The notes under the pieces were generated by a model. The model made no database searches, had not been told where the DNA came from, and was given only the letters and a program-made list of their open reading frames with translations. 64,000 bases of DNA from Amaricoccus solimangrovi (GTDB lineage Bacteria > Pseudomonadota > Alphaproteobacteria > Rhodobacterales > Rhodobacteraceae), in the NCBI RefSeq assembly GCF_006385685.1, contig NZ_VFRP01000019.1, forward strand, positions 29,976 through 93,975. The letters are read 5' to 3'. Within the stretch, counting starts at the first letter, position 1. Each line of letters starts with the position of its first letter. Below, piece by piece: positions 52,418 through 61,260 of the stretch. Position numbers and translations under genes: made by a program.

Positions 52418-52725
52418 CGGCTGGGCCGCGCCCCCCGTCGCGCCAGCCAGCTGTTCGCCCCGCCGGGCGCTCCCCCGACGCTCGCTTCTTCCTCATGTTT
52501 CATATGGGCATGAAATCTATCGGGCAGTCCGCGCAGGAGCCGTCAGGCGCCGGAGCGAGGGGCCCCGCCAACAGGCGGGGAGAAACCGGACTCGCGGCCA
52601 AAGGGCCGCTCCGCGCGGTCCGGGCCGAAGGGCCGGACCGCCACCCCGTTCGCGATGCCCCTGAAACGCCAAAATCCGGCGGGTCGGAACCCGCCGGATT
52701 TCGGATGCGCCCGAAATAGGGCGTC
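52418..52725. other. 308-base gap between smc and tRNA-Leu, rich in hairpins
   Basis: No convincing gene. It holds a CCCCGCC/GGCGGGG stem near 52563-52580, a GCGGTCCG/CGGACCGC stem near 52616-52642 and the tRNA terminator at 52671-52701. A 74-codon open frame at 52495-52719 runs through all of these hairpins and is unlikely to be a protein. Confidence 0.5.
52671..52701 (-). terminator. terminator of tRNA-Leu
   Basis: A 13-pair perfect stem (arms AAATCCGGCGGGT and its complement) with a four-base loop, flanked by A and T runs. On the minus strand it ends ATTTTGG, 25 bases past the tRNA 3' end. It would also work on the plus strand for smc. Confidence 0.85.
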
Positions 52726-52812
52726 TGGTGCGGTCGAGAAGACTCGAACTTCCACGGGGGTTAGCCCACAGCGACCTCAACGCTGCGCGTCTACCAATTC
52801 CGCCACGACCGC
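52726..52812 (-). tRNA. tRNA-Leu (anticodon GAG)
   Basis: Read on the minus strand, an 87-base class II tRNA including an encoded CCA. The acceptor stem GCGGTCG pairs with CGACCGC; the D-loop has GGTAGACGC; the anticodon stem-loop is CAGCG-TTGAGGT-CGCTG giving GAG (52778-52776). A long variable arm (TGGGCTAACCCCCGT) marks leucine, and GTTCGAGTC is the T-loop. It reads CTC and CTT codons. Confidence 0.97.
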
Positions 52813-52947
52813 GTGGCGCGGCTTCTAGCAAAGCCCCACGGGCGGGTAAAGGGCGAAACCGCGCTTTCCGCGAAGGAATTTCGCAGGAGTTTCACGCGGC
52901 CCCATTCCCCTACCCGGAGAAGGTTTTCCGGGGCGAATCCGCCCCGC

Positions 52948-54300
52948 TCAGTTCTCCTTCGCCATCGGCAGGGCGAAGCCCGCCGCCGGCTTCGCCGAGA
53001 CCGGCACCGGCCGCTCCGCCGAGCCGGCGGCGGGCATCGCGGCGGAAAGCAGCGCGAGCCTGTCCTGGGCATTCGCCGAGATGAGCGGCGTCGCCCCCTG
53101 GCGCAGCCCGTCCACCGCCGCCGCGACCCATTCGAGCCCGAGTTCGCGTCGCGCCGGAACGCCCAGCCCCATCCGGAGCTGCTCGCCGATGAGTTCGGCA
53201 TAGGCGGCCTCGTTCAGCCCGGCGAGCACCATCGCCGAGGCGAGCGCGACCGAGGCGTCGTCGATCCGGTAGCCCACCCCGAGGCAGATCCGCGCATTCG
53301 CGCTCAGCTGTTCCGGCGGATAGCCGGTCTCGGCGACGAACTGGCGCAGGTCGGCCAGCATCGTATCGACCCGCGCGCCCGGCAGCCGGGCGACGTAATC
53401 GCGCAGCGCCGGCGCGAAGGCGACGCATTGCGCGGTGATGTCATCCTGCGAGACACCGGCCACCGTCGCCGCGAGGCTCTCTCCCTGGTCGATCGCATAG
53501 CTGCGGCCGAGGCAGAACTGCTCGGCGAGCATCTGATCGGTGTCGAGCCCCGCCCCGAGCGTGCGCGGGCCGCCATTCGCGCTCGTCGCCACCGCGACCT
53601 TGCCGCAGGCTCCCGCCATCGAGGGGGCCGGGGAGGTCGCCGCGATGAAGGTCGGCAGCGCCGGCGCTGCGGGCTCCGGCTCCGGCGCGGCCGCCACGGG
53701 CGCGGGTTCGGGCTCCGGAGCCGGAGCGGCGGCGGGCACGGGCGCGGGCGCCGCGGCCGCGATCGGCGCGGGTTGCGGCGCGACCGGCGCCTGGGGCGCG
53801 CCGGCCAGCATCTGGCGATAGGCGACCAGCAGGCCGCGCCCGCCCTGGCCGGAGGCGAGCGCCTGATTGACCCCCGGGCCACCGGCCACCGCCCAGTCAT
53901 AGGCGCCGAGCAGCGTCCCGGCCTCGGGATCGGTGAGATAGCCGGTCGAGGGATAGCCCATGTAGGCCTGGTAGGTCGCCGAGGCCGCGCGCGTGCCCGG
54001 CCCGATCACGCCGTCCGGGGCGCCGGCGGGAAAGCCGAAATAGTTGAGCGCGGTCTGGACGCGGCGGTTCTGCGCGCGCTGCGCCGAATCGACCCGGGGC
54101 GCGACATAGACCCGTTCGGTCCGCACATAGGTGCGCCTCGGCTGGGTCACGTGATTGGTGATCGCATTGCCGACCACCGTCCCCGCCACGCTGCCGCCGA
54201 AACTGTCCCAGAAGCCGTTCGCCCGCGCCCCGCCGGCCGAAAGCGCGCCGAGCATCGCGCTGGACATCAGGATGGTTCTAAGAAATCTATGCACGACCAT
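52948..54300 (-). CDS. secreted peptidoglycan-binding domain protein
   Basis: 450 residues with a Sec signal peptide ([22 protein letters not shown]). A Gly-zipper-like stretch [17 protein letters not shown] follows. The PG_binding_1-type domain ([22 protein letters not shown], about residues 75-120) is next, then a Pro/Ala/Glu-rich linker (near 165-220). The helical C-terminal region of about 220 residues ([40 protein letters not shown]) is of unknown function. The ATG at 54300 has GGGAGGA upstream; the earlier start at 54411 would run through the lipB start region. Divergent from lipB. Confidence 0.88.
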   Translation of the reverse strand: MVVHRFLRTILMSSAMLGALSAGGARANGFWDSFGGSVAGTVVGNAITNHVTQPRRTYVRTERVYVAPRVDSAQRAQNRRVQTALNYFGFPAGAPDGVIGPGTRAASATYQAYMGYPSTGYLTDPEAGTLLGAYDWAVAGGPGVNQALASGQGGRGLLVAYRQMLAGAPQAPVAPQPAPIAAAAPAPVPAAAPAPEPEPAPVAAAPEPEPAAPALPTFIAATSPAPSMAGACGKVAVATSANGGPRTLGAGLDTDQMLAEQFCLGRSYAIDQGESLAATVAGVSQDDITAQCVAFAPALRDYVARLPGARVDTMLADLRQFVAETGYPPEQLSANARICLGVGYRIDDASVALASAMVLAGLNEAAYAELIGEQLRMGLGVPARRELGLEWVAAAVDGLRQGATPLISANAQDRLALLSAAMPAAGSAERPVPVSAKPAAGFALPMAKEN

Positions 54301-54337
54301 GAGAATTCCTCCCGAGAATCGGCAAATGTCATCACGA

Positions 54338-55084
54338 ATGGGCGAGATTCTAGCAGAGGTCGGCGAAGCAGCCGAACCGAAAACCGCCGGAATCGACTTC
54401 GATCCGGACAATTCAGGGCCCGGTCCGGAATGGCGCGTGGCGAGCGAACCGGTCCCCTATCCCGAAGCCCTGGCCACGATGGAGGCGCGGGTCGAGGCGC
54501 TGATCGCCGGTCGCGCGGGGGAACTCGTCTGGCTGCTCGAGCATCCGCCGCTCTATACCGCCGGCACCTCGGCGCGGGCGGAGGATCTGCTGATGCCCGA
54601 CCGCTTCCCGGTCTATCCGGCCCGCCGGGGCGGGGAATACACCTATCACGGGCCCGGCCAGCGGGTCGCCTATGCGATGCTCGACCTCAACCGCCGGGGG
54701 CGGGACGTGCGGGCCTATGTCTGGAATCTGGAGGAATGGGTGATCCGGGCGCTGGCCGAGTTCAACGTGACCGGAGAGCGGCGGCCGGGCCGGGTCGGCG
54801 TCTGGGTCGTCCGGCCGGATCGCCCGCCCCTGCCCGACGGCTCCCCCGCCGAGGACAAGATCGCGGCGATCGGCGTGCGCATCCGCCGCTGGGTCACCTT
54901 CCACGGCATCGCGATCAACGTGGAGCCGGATCTCACGCATTTCTCCGGCATCGTCCCCTGCGGGATCCGCGGCTACGGCGTCACGAGCCTCGTCGATCTC
55001 GGCCTGCCGGTGACGATGGCCGATCTCGACCTCGCGCTGGCGCGCGCCTTCGACGCGGTCTTCGGCCCGACGCCCGGAGCCTGA
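54338..55084 (+). CDS. lipB: octanoyl-[acyl carrier protein]:protein octanoyltransferase
   Basis: 248 residues from this start. LipB moves octanoyl from acyl carrier protein to the lipoyl domains of 2-oxoacid dehydrogenases and GcvH. The motifs [21 protein letters not shown]174 ([10 protein letters not shown]) and catalytic C208 ([15 protein letters not shown]) are all present. The start is uncertain: ATGs at 54326 and 54338 both lack a clear ribosome site, and the family similarity begins only at [15 protein letters not shown], about 30 residues in. Confidence 0.95.
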   Translation: MGEILAEVGEAAEPKTAGIDFDPDNSGPGPEWRVASEPVPYPEALATMEARVEALIAGRAGELVWLLEHPPLYTAGTSARAEDLLMPDRFPVYPARRGGEYTYHGPGQRVAYAMLDLNRRGRDVRAYVWNLEEWVIRALAEFNVTGERRPGRVGVWVVRPDRPPLPDGSPAEDKIAAIGVRIRRWVTFHGIAINVEPDLTHFSGIVPCGIRGYGVTSLVDLGLPVTMADLDLALARAFDAVFGPTPGA

Positions 55085-55117
55085 CGGGAAGCGGCGGGAC
55101 CGGATCCCCGAAAGCGA

Positions 55118-55140
55118 ACGCGCCCCGGAAAGGGGCGCGT
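55118..55140. terminator. possible shared terminator between lipB and the 47-residue gene
   Basis: ACGCGCCCC and GGGGCGCGT form a perfect nine-pair stem with a GGAAA loop between two converging genes. There is no strong T run on either side. Confidence 0.45.
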
Positions 55141-55163
55141 GTCAGGGCAATCTTGATCGGGGG

Positions 55164-55307
55164 TCAGTATCCGCGCGGGCGGCGCTCGCCCGGCGGCGGA
55201 TCGCGCCGGACCGGGACGGGCCTCGGCGCCGGGGCCGGGCCGAACAGGACATCGGAGAGCCAGGCGATCACCCGGTCCATCCACTCGGGTCCACGCTGCG
55301 CTTCCAT
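55164..55307 (-). CDS. 47-residue small protein of unknown function
   Basis: A short frame MEAQRGPEWMDRVIAWLSDV followed by LFGPAPAPRP and an Arg/Pro-rich tail ending RGY. A strong GGAGGAGG lies nine bases before the ATG, which is the main reason to believe it. An amphipathic helix is predicted at the start; the rest is disordered. It lies between lipB and thrS. Function unknown. Confidence 0.55.
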   Translation of the reverse strand: MEAQRGPEWMDRVIAWLSDVLFGPAPAPRPVPVRRDPPPGERRPRGY

Positions 55308-55416
55308 GCCTCTGTCCTCCTCCGGATGCCGGTTCACTTCGCTGTCAAGGATATGGGAAGTGAACCCGCGAGCCTCAACCCCGTTCCCGGCCTTCCGGCG
55401 AAAAGCTTGATCCGGA

Positions 55417-57393
55417 TCAAGCCGTGCGCGCCAGATCGGGCGGCGTCGCCTCCGCGATCAGGTCCGCCATGGCGAGATCCACCGGCCGCTCCTCGGTCCG
55501 CTGCTCGCCGAGCCGGCGGATCGAGACGGTGCGCTCCTCGACCTCGCGCGCGCCCACCGCGAGGATCACGGGGACCTTGGCGAGGCTGTGCTCGCGGACC
55601 TTGTAGTTGATCTTCTCGTTGCGCAGATCCGCCTCGGCCCGGACGCCCTTCGCCCGCAGCGCCATCACCACCTGATCGGCGTAGTCGTTCGCCTGCGACA
55701 CGATCGGCGCGACCACCACCTGGCGCGGCGCGAGCCAGAGCGGGAACCTGCCCGCGTAATGCTCGATCAGCACGCCGGTGAAACGCTCGAACGAGCCGAG
55801 GATCGCGCGGTGCAGCATGTAGGGCCGGTGCTTGTCGCCATCCTCTCCGACGTATTCCGCGCCGAGCCGCTCGGGCAATTGCGCGTCGACCTGGAAGGTG
55901 CCGCACTGCCATTCGCGCCCGATCGCGTCGGTGAGCTTGAAATCGAGCTTCGGCCCGTAGAAGGCGCCCTCGCCCGGATCGACCTGATAGGGCGCGCCGA
56001 CCTGCAGGATCGCGTTCTCGAGCGCGCCCTCGACCTTGTCCCACGTCTCGTCGGAGCCGATGCGGACCTCGGGCCGGGTGGAGAGCTTGATGTCGAACTT
56101 CTCGAAGCCGAGATCCTTGTAGACGCTCGACAGCAGCGCGATGAAGGCGGCGCATTCGCTCTCGATCTGGTCCTCGGTGCAGAAGATGTGCGCGTCGTCC
56201 TGGGTGAAGCCGCGCACGCGCATCAGCCCGTGCATCGAGCCGGAGGGCTCATAGCGGTGGCAGGCGCCGAATTCCGCGAGCCGGAGCGGCAGGTCGCGAT
56301 AGGACTTGAGCCCCTGGTTGTAGACCTGGACGTGGCAGGGGCAGTTCATCGGCTTCAGCGCGTTGACGCGCTTCTCCTTCGCCGCCTCCTCCTCGACCTC
56401 GACGAGGAACATGTGCTCCTGATAGGCCTCCCAGTGCCCGGAGGCCTCCCAGAGCTTGCGGTCCACCACCTGCGGCGTGCGGATCTCCTTGTAGCCCGCG
56501 TGGCGCAGCCGGCGGCGCATGTAATCCTCGAGCGCGCGGTAGAGCGTCCAGCCCTCGGGGTGCCAGAACACCATGCCCGGCGCCTCTTCTTGCATGTGGA
56601 AGAGCTTCATCTCGCGGCCGAGCTTGCGGTGGTCGCGCTTCGCCGCCTCCTCGAGCCGGAAGAGATGCGCCTTCAGGTCGTCCTTCGTCCGGAAGGCGGT
56701 GCCGTAGATGCGCTGCAGCATCGGCCGGTCGCTGTCGCCGCGCCAGTAGGCGCCCGCGACGCTCATGAGCTTGAAGGCGTCGGCCGGCACCTGGCCGGTA
56801 TGGGCGAGATGGGGGCCCCGGCAGAGATCCTGCCAGTGTCCGTGCCAGTACATCCGGATCGGCTGCCCCTCCGGGATCATGCCGACGAGTTCGACCTTGT
56901 AGGGCTCGTTCAGCGCCTCGTAATGGCGCACGGCCCGGTCGCGGTCCCAGACCTCGGTCGTCACCGGGTCGCGCAGCGCGATGATCTCGCGCATCTTCTT
57001 CTCGATGAGCGCCAGATCCTCGGTGGTGAAGGGCTCGGCGCGGTCGAAATCGTAGTACCAGCCGTTCTCGATCACCGGGCCGATCGTGACCTTCACATCG
57101 GGCCAGAGCTCCTGCACCGCGCGCGCCATGATATGCGCCGCGTCGTGCCGGATGAGGCCGAGCGCGATCTCCTCGTCCCTGATCGTGTGGATCGCGACGG
57201 CCGAATTCTCGGTGATCGGCTGGCTGAGGTCGGTCAGGCGGCCGTTGACCGTCGCCGCGATCGCGGCCTTCGACAGCGATTTCGACAGGCTCTCCGCGAT
57301 GCCCGCGCCGGTGACTCCGGCGGGATAGGCGCGCACGGCGCCGTCGGGGAGGGTGATCCGGACCTCGCGAATGGCCTCGGCCGCGTCGCTCAT
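55417..57393 (-). CDS. thrS: threonyl-tRNA synthetase
   Basis: 658-residue class II synthetase charging tRNA-Thr. N-terminal TGS domain ([19 protein letters not shown]), then the editing domain with [18 protein letters not shown] (HxxxH type) and the catalytic core. The core has [11 protein letters not shown] (zinc ligand; the residue after Pro is Cys where Gly is more common), [20 protein letters not shown] (motif 2) and the C-terminal anticodon domain ending LVLAVG-like [25 protein letters not shown] precedes the ATG. Confidence 0.98.
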   Translation of the reverse strand: MSDAAEAIREVRITLPDGAVRAYPAGVTGAGIAESLSKSLSKAAIAATVNGRLTDLSQPITENSAVAIHTIRDEEIALGLIRHDAAHIMARAVQELWPDVKVTIGPVIENGWYYDFDRAEPFTTEDLALIEKKMREIIALRDPVTTEVWDRDRAVRHYEALNEPYKVELVGMIPEGQPIRMYWHGHWQDLCRGPHLAHTGQVPADAFKLMSVAGAYWRGDSDRPMLQRIYGTAFRTKDDLKAHLFRLEEAAKRDHRKLGREMKLFHMQEEAPGMVFWHPEGWTLYRALEDYMRRRLRHAGYKEIRTPQVVDRKLWEASGHWEAYQEHMFLVEVEEEAAKEKRVNALKPMNCPCHVQVYNQGLKSYRDLPLRLAEFGACHRYEPSGSMHGLMRVRGFTQDDAHIFCTEDQIESECAAFIALLSSVYKDLGFEKFDIKLSTRPEVRIGSDETWDKVEGALENAILQVGAPYQVDPGEGAFYGPKLDFKLTDAIGREWQCGTFQVDAQLPERLGAEYVGEDGDKHRPYMLHRAILGSFERFTGVLIEHYAGRFPLWLAPRQVVVAPIVSQANDYADQVVMALRAKGVRAEADLRNEKINYKVREHSLAKVPVILAVGAREVEERTVSIRRLGEQRTEERPVDLAMADLIAEATPPDLARTA

Positions 57394-57477
57394 GGTCGTC
57401 TCCTTGGGTTTTGGCGCCTACCGCGCGCCCGGGTCTCAGGGAGGTTCCGCCGTTAGTCCCGCCTCGGGTCCGAGTCA

Positions 57478-57509
57478 AGGCGCCGTCGTGTCAGGGCGCC
57501 GTCGTGTCA
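57478..57509. repeat. two tandem 16-base repeats upstream of thrS
   Basis: Two units of (A/G)GGCGCCGTCGTGTCA in direct tandem, followed by a decayed third start (AGGCAGCGTCG). They lie about 85 bases before the thrS ATG on the divergent side of the alpha/beta hydrolase. Confidence 0.6.
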
Positions 57510-57588
57510 AGGCAGCGTCGCGGCCCGGCTTGCGCGGCCGGGCCGTCCCGGGCCAAACCGGAACCCGACAAGACGGAGAGCCCATGAC

Positions 57589-58332
57589 ATGACGGAAACC
57601 CGCCTCGACCTGCCCGACGGCCGTTCCCTCGCCTATCGCCGCCAGCCCGGGCGCGGGCCGGGCGTGGTCTTTCTCGGCGGCTTCCGCTCGGACATGACTG
57701 GGACCAAGGCCGAGCATCTCGCGGCCTGGTGCGCCACCGAGCGCCGGGCCTTCCTGCGGTTCGACTATACCGGGCACGGCGCCTCCTCCGGCGCCTTCCT
57801 CGACGGCGCGATCGGCGACTGGGCGCGGGACGCGCTCGACGCGGTGACCGCGCTCACCGAGGGGCCGCAGGTTCTCGTCGGCTCCAGCATGGGCGGGTGG
57901 ATGGCCCTGCTGCTCGCAAAACGTGTACCCGAGCGGGTTCACGCGCTGGTCGGCATCGCGGCGGCGCCCGATTTCACCGAGGATTCGATGTGGGGCGAAT
58001 TCGACGCCGGGCAGCGCGCGGCGCTCGCCTCCGCCGGCCGGGTCGAGCTTCCGAGCGACTACGCGGACGAGCCCTATGTGATCACGCGCCGGCTGATCGA
58101 GGACGGGCGGGCCAATCTCGTGCTGCGCGACCCGCTGCCGCTGCCCTTCCCGGTCCGGCTGCTGCAGGGGACCGCGGATACCGATGTCGATCCCTCGGTC
58201 GCGCTCCGGCTGCTCGCCCACGCCGAGTGCGCGGACATGCGGCTGACGCTCGTCAAGGGCGCGGATCACCGGTTCAGCACGCCGGAATGTCTTGATTTGA
58301 TCGGGAAAACCGTCGCCGGCCTTCTCGCCTGA
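57589..58332 (+). CDS. alpha/beta hydrolase
   Basis: 247 residues, cytoplasmic. VVFLGGFRSDMTGTKAEHLA supplies the oxyanion region, nucleophile S100 lies in VGSSMGGWMAL (G98-S-S-M-G102), and the histidine is probably in VKGADHRFSTPE. The form matches small ABHD10-like esterases (palmitoyl or mycophenolic acyl-glucuronide esterase relatives), common in alphaproteobacteria. Substrate unknown. GGAGAG lies before the ATG; the ATG at 57584 gives only a two-codon frame. Confidence 0.9.
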   Translation: MTETRLDLPDGRSLAYRRQPGRGPGVVFLGGFRSDMTGTKAEHLAAWCATERRAFLRFDYTGHGASSGAFLDGAIGDWARDALDAVTALTEGPQVLVGSSMGGWMALLLAKRVPERVHALVGIAAAPDFTEDSMWGEFDAGQRAALASAGRVELPSDYADEPYVITRRLIEDGRANLVLRDPLPLPFPVRLLQGTADTDVDPSVALRLLAHAECADMRLTLVKGADHRFSTPECLDLIGKTVAGLLA

Positions 58333-58339
58333 GACGGGA

Positions 58340-58372
58340 ACGCCCGCGCGTGTCCGGATCACGCGCGGGCGT
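58340..58372. terminator. bidirectional hairpin between the hydrolase and the DUF465 gene
   Basis: A perfect 13-pair stem (ACGCCCGCGCGTG and its complement) with a seven-base loop, eight bases after the hydrolase stop and 33 bases past the convergent gene's stop. The T content downstream is modest. Confidence 0.7.
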
Positions 58373-58404
58373 CGTCTATTCCTCGTCCGGGACGGGTTCC
58401 AGCC

Positions 58405-58578
58405 CTATGCCTCCGCCGCCTCGAGCCGTTGGATTTCCTCCTTGAGGTGAAGTTTCTTGAGCTTGAGCTGCTTGAGGCTCAGATCGTCGCAGGCCGGGTG
58501 GCGCTGCTCCGTGTCGATCACATCCGACAGGGCCTGATGCTTCTTGCGGAGTTCCGTCAGGTGAGAACCCAGGCTCAT
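58405..58578 (-). CDS. YdcH/DUF465 family small helical protein
   Basis: 57 residues, too short for most gene finders. The sequence has LTELRKKHQALSDVIDTEQR, then LSLKQLKLKKLHLKEEIQRL, the two charged helices of the DUF465 (YdcH) family, forming a hairpin coiled coil. Members are widespread in proteobacteria with no known function. AGGAGACG precedes the ATG. Confidence 0.9.
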   Translation of the reverse strand: MSLGSHLTELRKKHQALSDVIDTEQRHPACDDLSLKQLKLKKLHLKEEIQRLEAAEA

Positions 58579-58711
58579 GAGTCGTCTCCTACTCAGCTGT
58601 TTCCAACCCGATCAGTAGAGCATCGAACGTCTCGCCTGTCACGCGAACCGAGGTCGCAGAAGCCGCGCCTCGCGCCGAGGTGACACGCTGCGAGATCATC
58701 CCGCGCGCGCG

Positions 58712-58740
58712 AATTTTCTGTTGCGGCGCAGCATGGTCAA
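58712..58740 (-). promoter_or_regulatory. possible promoter of the DUF465 gene
   Basis: On the minus strand TTGACC (58740-58735) and AAAATT (58717-58712) are spaced by 17 bases. The leader would be about 130 bases long. The rest of the 280-base gap (58579-58858) shows no gene. Confidence 0.35.
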
Positions 58741-58858
58741 GACATTTTCGTGACAGGCACTTAGCCTCCTGTCATCGCGCTGTCATCGGCGCCGCGATAC
58801 GTGATTGCGCGCTCTCGCCCACCGGATTTCCGAAGATTTCACAGACGGAGGCGTAAAG

Positions 58859-59665
58859 TTAGCGATATTTCGCCGCGTCCCCGGGCTCCAGCGCCGCCCC
58901 TTCGCGCAGCACGCGCTCGGTTTCGGGGGCGTATCCGCCGCCGTCGGCGCCGTGCGATTCGCCGCGATGCACGATGAGCGGCGAGGCGAGGACGAGCGGC
59001 CCGCCGGCGCCCTTGCGGGCCCGGACCAGCACCCGGCCCGCCGGCCGGCCGGCGCGGGGTGCGACCGGCAGCACGAGGACAGAGCCGGCCCGCCCCTCCA
59101 GCGCCGCGAGGATGCCGCCGAGCCGCTCGGCCCGGTGGATCAGCGTCAGCCAGCCGCCGTCGCGCAGCCGGCGCAGCCCGGCGGAGATCCAGTCGCCGAG
59201 CGTCGCCTCCTCCACATGCGCGGTCTCCCGGCCGGGGTCGCGCGGCGCGGTCGCGGCGCCGCGCGGGTAGAAGGGCGGATTGGCGATGACATGGTCGAAG
59301 ACCAGCGCCCGAAGCTCCGGCGGCGGACGGCGCAGGTCACCCTCATGCACCGTGAGCGCGATCCCGTTCGCCCGGGCGTTCTCCCGCGCCAGGGCGGCGT
59401 AGGCCGGCTGGGTCTCCAGCCCGCGCAGCTCGATCCCCGGGACGCGCGCGCCGAGGCAGAGCACCGCGACCCCTGCCCCGCAGCCGAGTTCCAGCACCCG
59501 CTCGCCCGGGCGGGCGGGCGTGAAGGCGGCGAGAAGGACGGGGTCGGTCGCCGCGCGGTAGCCGGCGCGGGGCTGCCGGATCGTGAGCCGTCCGCCGAGG
59601 AAGGCATCCTCGCTGTGGTACTCCTCATCCTCGCTGTGGTACTCCTCCCCCGGCCCGGCGTTCAT
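58859..59665 (-). CDS. TrmN6/YfiC-like N6-adenine methyltransferase
   Basis: 268 residues. VLELGCGAG (57-65) is the cofactor loop and NPPFY (129-133) the amino-methylating motif. LGGRLTIRQPRAGYRAATDP near the start matches the TrmN6 family, which makes m6A37 in tRNA-Val; RlmF-like substrates are possible. Residues 7-20 are a perfect duplication of EEYHSED encoded by two 21-base direct repeats. The stop codon of the DUF2007 gene upstream overlaps its ATG by four bases. Confidence 0.87.
   Translation of the reverse strand: MNAGPGEEYHSEDEEYHSEDAFLGGRLTIRQPRAGYRAATDPVLLAAFTPARPGERVLELGCGAGVAVLCLGARVPGIELRGLETQPAYAALARENARANGIALTVHEGDLRRPPPELRALVFDHVIANPPFYPRGAATAPRDPGRETAHVEEATLGDWISAGLRRLRDGGWLTLIHRAERLGGILAALEGRAGSVLVLPVAPRAGRPAGRVLVRARKGAGGPLVLASPLIVHRGESHGADGGGYAPETERVLREGAALEPGDAAKYR
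59605..59646. repeat. two perfect 21-base tandem repeats in the methyltransferase gene
   Basis: Two identical units adding seven residues (EEYHSED) in frame near the N-terminus, before the folded domain. This looks like a recent slippage duplication. Confidence 0.85.
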
Positions 59666-59883
59666 TCGCGCACGAGCCCCTCGACGTCGTTGTCGGAAAG
59701 GATCGCGCGGGCGCGGAACGCGTCCCGCTCCGCGACGAGAAGGCGCTTCGGAAACAGGCCGATCCCGCCTTCGAGCACGCTCATATGGACGTCCATCACA
59801 AAGCAGTCTATACCCTCCGCGCGCAGCAAGGCGGTGGAAAATGGTATGATGGTAGGGTCTGTCGTGCGCAGGATTTCCTTCAT
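59662..59883 (-). CDS. DUF2007 domain protein
   Basis: 73 residues. MKEILRTTDPTIIPFSTALL followed by RAEGIDCFVMDVHMSVLEGG is the DUF2007 pattern, a small ferredoxin-like fold of suggested signal-transduction role. It starts 48 bases from the divergent polyprenyl synthase gene and overlaps the methyltransferase gene by four bases. Confidence 0.88.
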   Translation of the reverse strand: MKEILRTTDPTIIPFSTALLRAEGIDCFVMDVHMSVLEGGIGLFPKRLLVAERDAFRARAILSDNDVEGLVRE

Positions 59884-59931
59884 TCTCCGAAGCCTAAGGC
59901 GCGGATGCGCCGCGGTCGAGAGGAACTCCGC

Positions 59932-60933
59932 GTGAATACGCCCGGCCCCGTCCTGAACCCGATCGAACAGCTCCAGCACATGCTCGCCGACGACATGGCG
60001 GCCGTGAACGCGCTGATCCGCGAGCGCATGGCGAGCGAGCACGCGCCGCGCATTCCCGAGGTCACCGCCCATCTGGTCGAGGCCGGCGGCAAGCGGCTGC
60101 GGCCGCTGCTGACGCTGGCGGCGGCGCGGCTCTGCGGCTACGCGGGCGCCGATCACGTGAAGCTCGCCGCCACGGTCGAATTCATCCATACCGCGACGCT
60201 GCTCCACGACGACGTGGTGGACGAGAGCGACCGCCGCCGCGGCCGGCCCACCGCGAACCTGCTCTGGGACAACAAGTCGAGCGTGCTCGTCGGCGACTAT
60301 CTCTTCGCCCGCTCCTTCCAGCTCATGGTCGAGACCGGGAGCCTGCGCGCGCTCCACATCCTCTCCGACGCGGCCGCGGTGATCGCGGAGGGCGAGGTGC
60401 TGCAGCTCGCGAGCGCCGAGAGCCTCGCGACGACCGAGGACATCTATCTCCAGGTGATCCGCGGCAAGACCGCCGCGCTCTTCGCCGCCGCGACCGAGGT
60501 CGGGCCGGTGATCGCGGGCGCCGGGGAGCCCGTCGTGGCCGCGATGCGCGCCTATGGCGACGCGCTCGGCGTCAGCTTCCAGATCGCGGACGACCTGCTC
60601 GACTATGGCGGCGCCAGCGCCGCGCTCGGCAAGAATGTGGGCGACGACTTCCGCGAGCGGAAGATGACGCTGCCGGTCATCCGCGCCGTCGCCGCCGGCG
60701 ACACGGAGGAGCGCGCCTTCTGGACCCGCGTGATCGAGAAGGGCGACCAGCGCGAGGGCGATCTCGAGACCGCGCTCGGGCTCATGCGCCGGCACGGCAG
60801 CCTCGAAAGCACGCGCGAGACCGCCTATGACCACGCCGCCCGCGCCCGCGCCGCGCTCGCGGCGGTGCCCGAGGGCGAGCTGCGCGACCTGCTGAGCCAG
60901 CTCGCCGATTTCGTGGTGGCCCGGCTGAACTGA
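59932..60933 (+). CDS. ispB: long-chain polyprenyl diphosphate synthase (octaprenyl/decaprenyl type)
   Basis: 333-residue trans-prenyltransferase. The first Asp-rich motif is D93-D94-V-V-D97 (LLHDDVVDESDRRRG) and the second is FQIADDLLDYGG (near 216-227). AGGKRLRPLLTLA is the conserved Arg/Lys site. It makes the ubiquinone side chain, in Rhodobacterales usually ten isoprenes; the chain length is not certain from sequence. The GTG at 59932 has GAGAGGA upstream; an ATG at 59905 would add nine residues. Confidence 0.94.
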   Translation: MNTPGPVLNPIEQLQHMLADDMAAVNALIRERMASEHAPRIPEVTAHLVEAGGKRLRPLLTLAAARLCGYAGADHVKLAATVEFIHTATLLHDDVVDESDRRRGRPTANLLWDNKSSVLVGDYLFARSFQLMVETGSLRALHILSDAAAVIAEGEVLQLASAESLATTEDIYLQVIRGKTAALFAAATEVGPVIAGAGEPVVAAMRAYGDALGVSFQIADDLLDYGGASAALGKNVGDDFRERKMTLPVIRAVAAGDTEERAFWTRVIEKGDQREGDLETALGLMRRHGSLESTRETAYDHAARARAALAAVPEGELRDLLSQLADFVVARLN

Positions 60934-60960
60934 GGCCCGGCTGAATCGAGGGGTTCGGAA

Positions 60961-61260
60961 ATGATCCTGATCGAGGGAACGATCCGCGTGGCGGCCGGGA
61001 GGCTCGCGGAGGCGCGGCCGGCGATGGCGCGCATCGTCGAGGCGAGCCGGGCGGAACCGGGCTGCGTCGCCTATTCCTTCGCCGAGGACATCCTCGAACC
61101 GGGGCTGATCCGGATCTTCGAGGTCTGGCGCGACGAGGCCGCGCTCGAACTTCACCGGGCCGCCGAACACTTCCGCCTCTGGCGCGGAAGCTGGGCGGAA
61201 CTCGGCATCGGCGGCCGCGACCTGCGCCGCGCGGAGATCGAGACGCTAGAGCCCTGCTGA
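60961..61260 (+). CDS. antibiotic biosynthesis monooxygenase (ABM) family protein
   Basis: 99 residues, a single ferredoxin-like ABM domain: [55 protein letters not shown]. YgiN-type quinol monooxygenases have this form, but many members are uncharacterised. It follows the polyprenyl synthase by 27 bases, so a link to quinone chemistry is possible. Its last 15 bases overlap the convergent ispE. Confidence 0.9.
   Translation: MILIEGTIRVAAGRLAEARPAMARIVEASRAEPGCVAYSFAEDILEPGLIRIFEVWRDEAALELHRAAEHFRLWRGSWAELGIGGRDLRRAEIETLEPC

Noticed and set aside
52495..52719. 74-codon frame between smc and tRNA-Leu
   Set aside because: It runs through three hairpins including the tRNA terminator, and has no ribosome site.
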